From JBGTLA01 sp041744375 (lineage in GTDB: Bacteria > Actinomycetota > Acidimicrobiia > Spongiisociales > ZC4RG35), in the NCBI GenBank assembly GCA_041744375.1, contig JBGTLA010000178.1, forward strand, positions 1 through 22,776: 22,776 bases of DNA. The letters are read 5' to 3'. The notes beneath the pieces were generated by a model, which was not told the DNA's origin, ran no database searches, and saw only the letters and a list, made by a program, of their open reading frames with translations. Below are positions 21,599 through 22,776 of the stretch, piece after piece (within the stretch, counting starts at the first letter, position 1; every line of letters begins with the position of its first letter). The position numbers and the translations under genes are program-made.

Positions 21599-22687
21599 AT
21601 GCCTCTGCGGCTAGCCGACTACGAAGGTTCCGGACTCGTCAACCTGGTGGCCGAGATCGAACACCGACTCACCGGCTCGGCTCCCATGACAGGACTCGGA
21701 CGCCCGGGCACCGTTCCGCCTGCCGATGGTTACGTCCTGACGATCTTCGACGGCCTGGGATCTGCCCAGATGCAGGCACCGGAGGCGGCGCCCCTTCGCC
21801 ATGGCCAACAGGGGGTCCTGACCGCCGGGTTCCCCACGACCACCACCACCTCGCTCTCCACGCTCGCCACCGGACTGACACCCGCTTCCCACGGGATCAT
21901 CGGACACCTGCTTCATCTTCCCGGAGTGGCGCACCTGGTCAACGTCCTCAAATGGGTCACGCCCGACGGAACGCCCGTCGACCACGACTATGCCTCGATG
22001 TTGCCTTCGCCCAACCTGTGGGAACGGCTGCGGGGTGCGGGGGTGGAACCGATCACCGTCCAGCCGGGCGCCTTCGGCGACTCGCCGTTGAGCCAGATGT
22101 TGTACCGGGGGTGCCGCTTCGAGGCCATTTGGAGCACAGCCGAGCTGGTGGCGGCCACAGTGGACCTCGCCGGTCCCGGCCGACTCGTCGTCGCCTACTA
22201 CCCGTCGGTGGATGTCGCCGCGCATGTGAGCGGCCAGGACAGCGATCCCTACCGACGGGCGTTGGCGGAGGCAGCGGGGATCTGGGAGGCGCTCTCCTTG
22301 AGACTCCGAGCCGACGTGGGGCTGATTGCAACGTCCGACCACGGGCACATCGACTACGCCCCGGAGAGCAAGGATCTCATCCGCCGCCGCAAGTACGACC
22401 CTCTCACCTTCTTCGGGGACCCGCGTTCTACCTTCGTGTCGGGACCGGCGGAATTGGTGGCGGAACTCGCCCACGAGACCGGGGCGACACTGGTGGACCG
22501 GCCCACCCTCACCCGTTGGTTGGGGCCGGGCGACCCTCATCCGGACCTGGCCGGGCGCCTCCCCGACTGGGCCCTGTTGGCAGCTCCCGGCAGACTGCTC
22601 CTCCCCCGTCCGTTCGACAAACGCCTGATCGGCTACCACGGAGGCTTGGAGCCGGCCGAGGTGGAGATTCCGCTGCTGGTGCGGTGA
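21599..22687 (+). CDS. Alkaline-phosphatase-superfamily phosphodiesterase/nucleotide pyrophosphatase
   Basis: The 362-residue product resembles type I phosphodiesterase/nucleotide pyrophosphatase proteins. Metal-site and catalytic features are seen in order: IFDGLGSAQ (first Asp, D51), FPTTTTTSLSTLATGLTPASHG with the nucleophilic Thr in the 80-84 run, YPSVDVAAHVSG (D205, H209), TSDHGHIDY (D247, H248) and GYHGG near the C-terminus. These residues hold two zinc-type metals that cleave phosphodiester or pyrophosphate bonds. No signal peptide is seen, so the enzyme is probably cytoplasmic. The substrate is unknown. The ATG at 21599 has no Shine-Dalgarno sequence. TAGCGT (21587-21592) lies 6 nt upstream, consistent with a leaderless transcript. 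It diverges from nuoA with 149 bp between them. Confidence 0.88.
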   Translation: MPLRLADYEGSGLVNLVAEIEHRLTGSAPMTGLGRPGTVPPADGYVLTIFDGLGSAQMQAPEAAPLRHGQQGVLTAGFPTTTTTSLSTLATGLTPASHGIIGHLLHLPGVAHLVNVLKWVTPDGTPVDHDYASMLPSPNLWERLRGAGVEPITVQPGAFGDSPLSQMLYRGCRFEAIWSTAELVAATVDLAGPGRLVVAYYPSVDVAAHVSGQDSDPYRRALAEAAGIWEALSLRLRADVGLIATSDHGHIDYAPESKDLIRRRKYDPLTFFGDPRSTFVSGPAELVAELAHETGATLVDRPTLTRWLGPGDPHPDLAGRLPDWALLAAPGRLLLPRPFDKRLIGYHGGLEPAEVEIPLLVR

Positions 22688-22688
22688 C

Positions 22689-22758
22689 GGCCGTTGGCCG
22701 TTGGCCGTTGGCCGTTCGCCGTTGGCCGTTGGCCGTTGGCCGTTGACCGTTCGCCGTT
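22689..22758. repeat. Heptamer tandem repeat of ten copies after the last gene
   Basis: Ten units follow the phosphodiesterase stop codon (22685-22687) by one base: four GGCCGTT, one CGCCGTT, three GGCCGTT, one GACCGTT and one CGCCGTT. CGCCGTT is the reverse complement of AACGGCG, so this tract belongs to the ACGGCGA family of the K/L and J/K junctions. Confidence 0.92.
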
Positions 22759-22776
22759 GGCGCGACGGAAGTTCCA

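Noticed and set aside
22689..22758. CRISPR-like array
   Set aside because: The units are 7 bases with no spacers, and no cas genes are present. These are simple tandem repeats.

Overview
The window is one stretch of a high-GC chromosome that looks like an actinobacterium, most likely of the class Acidimicrobiia or a close uncultured relative. The lineage is an inference. It rests on base composition, frequent GTG starts, a partial TPR-rich LuxR-like regulator, an LLM-class flavin oxidoreductase, a LytR-CpsA-Psr protein and many single genes that seem to lack a 5' leader. No RNA genes, phage genes, insertion sequences or CRISPR arrays were seen.

Layout, left to right. Positions 1-412 (-) hold the N-terminal part of a TPR-type regulator that runs off the edge. 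A DmdA/GcvT-like folate-dependent enzyme (660-1871, -) is bracketed by copies of a composite intergenic repeat. Next comes citramalate synthase cimA (2181-3782, +), preceded by what looks like a complete attenuator: a promoter, a 13-residue leader peptide with four consecutive Ile codons, a first hairpin and a terminator with six T. An LLM-class oxidoreductase (3834-4847, -) diverges from an eight-helix membrane protein and an LhgO-like L-2-hydroxyglutarate oxidase that overlap by 4 nt (5134-7169, +). An LCP-family protein (7172-8251, -), an aromatic amino acid decarboxylase (8351-9754, +), a NudL-like NUDIX hydrolase (9748-10287, -) and a GNAT acetyltransferase (10313-10879, +) follow.

The second half is a respiratory complex I operon on the minus strand, read from nuoA at 21449 down to nuoN at 10908. 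Its order is A-B-C-D-H-I-J-K-L-M-N. The genes for the NADH-oxidising arm (nuoE, F, G) are absent from their usual place between D and H. A putative alkaline-phosphatase-superfamily phosphodiesterase (21599-22687, +) diverges from nuoA.

The most unusual structure is a set of intergenic seven-base tandem repeats. There are two unit families, GGAAGTC and ACGGCGA/GGCCGTT. They fill every gap larger than 50 bp inside the nuo operon (D/H, I/J, J/K, K/L, M/N) and are absent from the five tight or overlapping junctions. A ten-copy tract follows the last gene, and degenerate relatives flank the DmdA-like gene. The other main point is the isoleucine attenuator placed in front of cimA, an enzyme of the threonine-independent isoleucine route.
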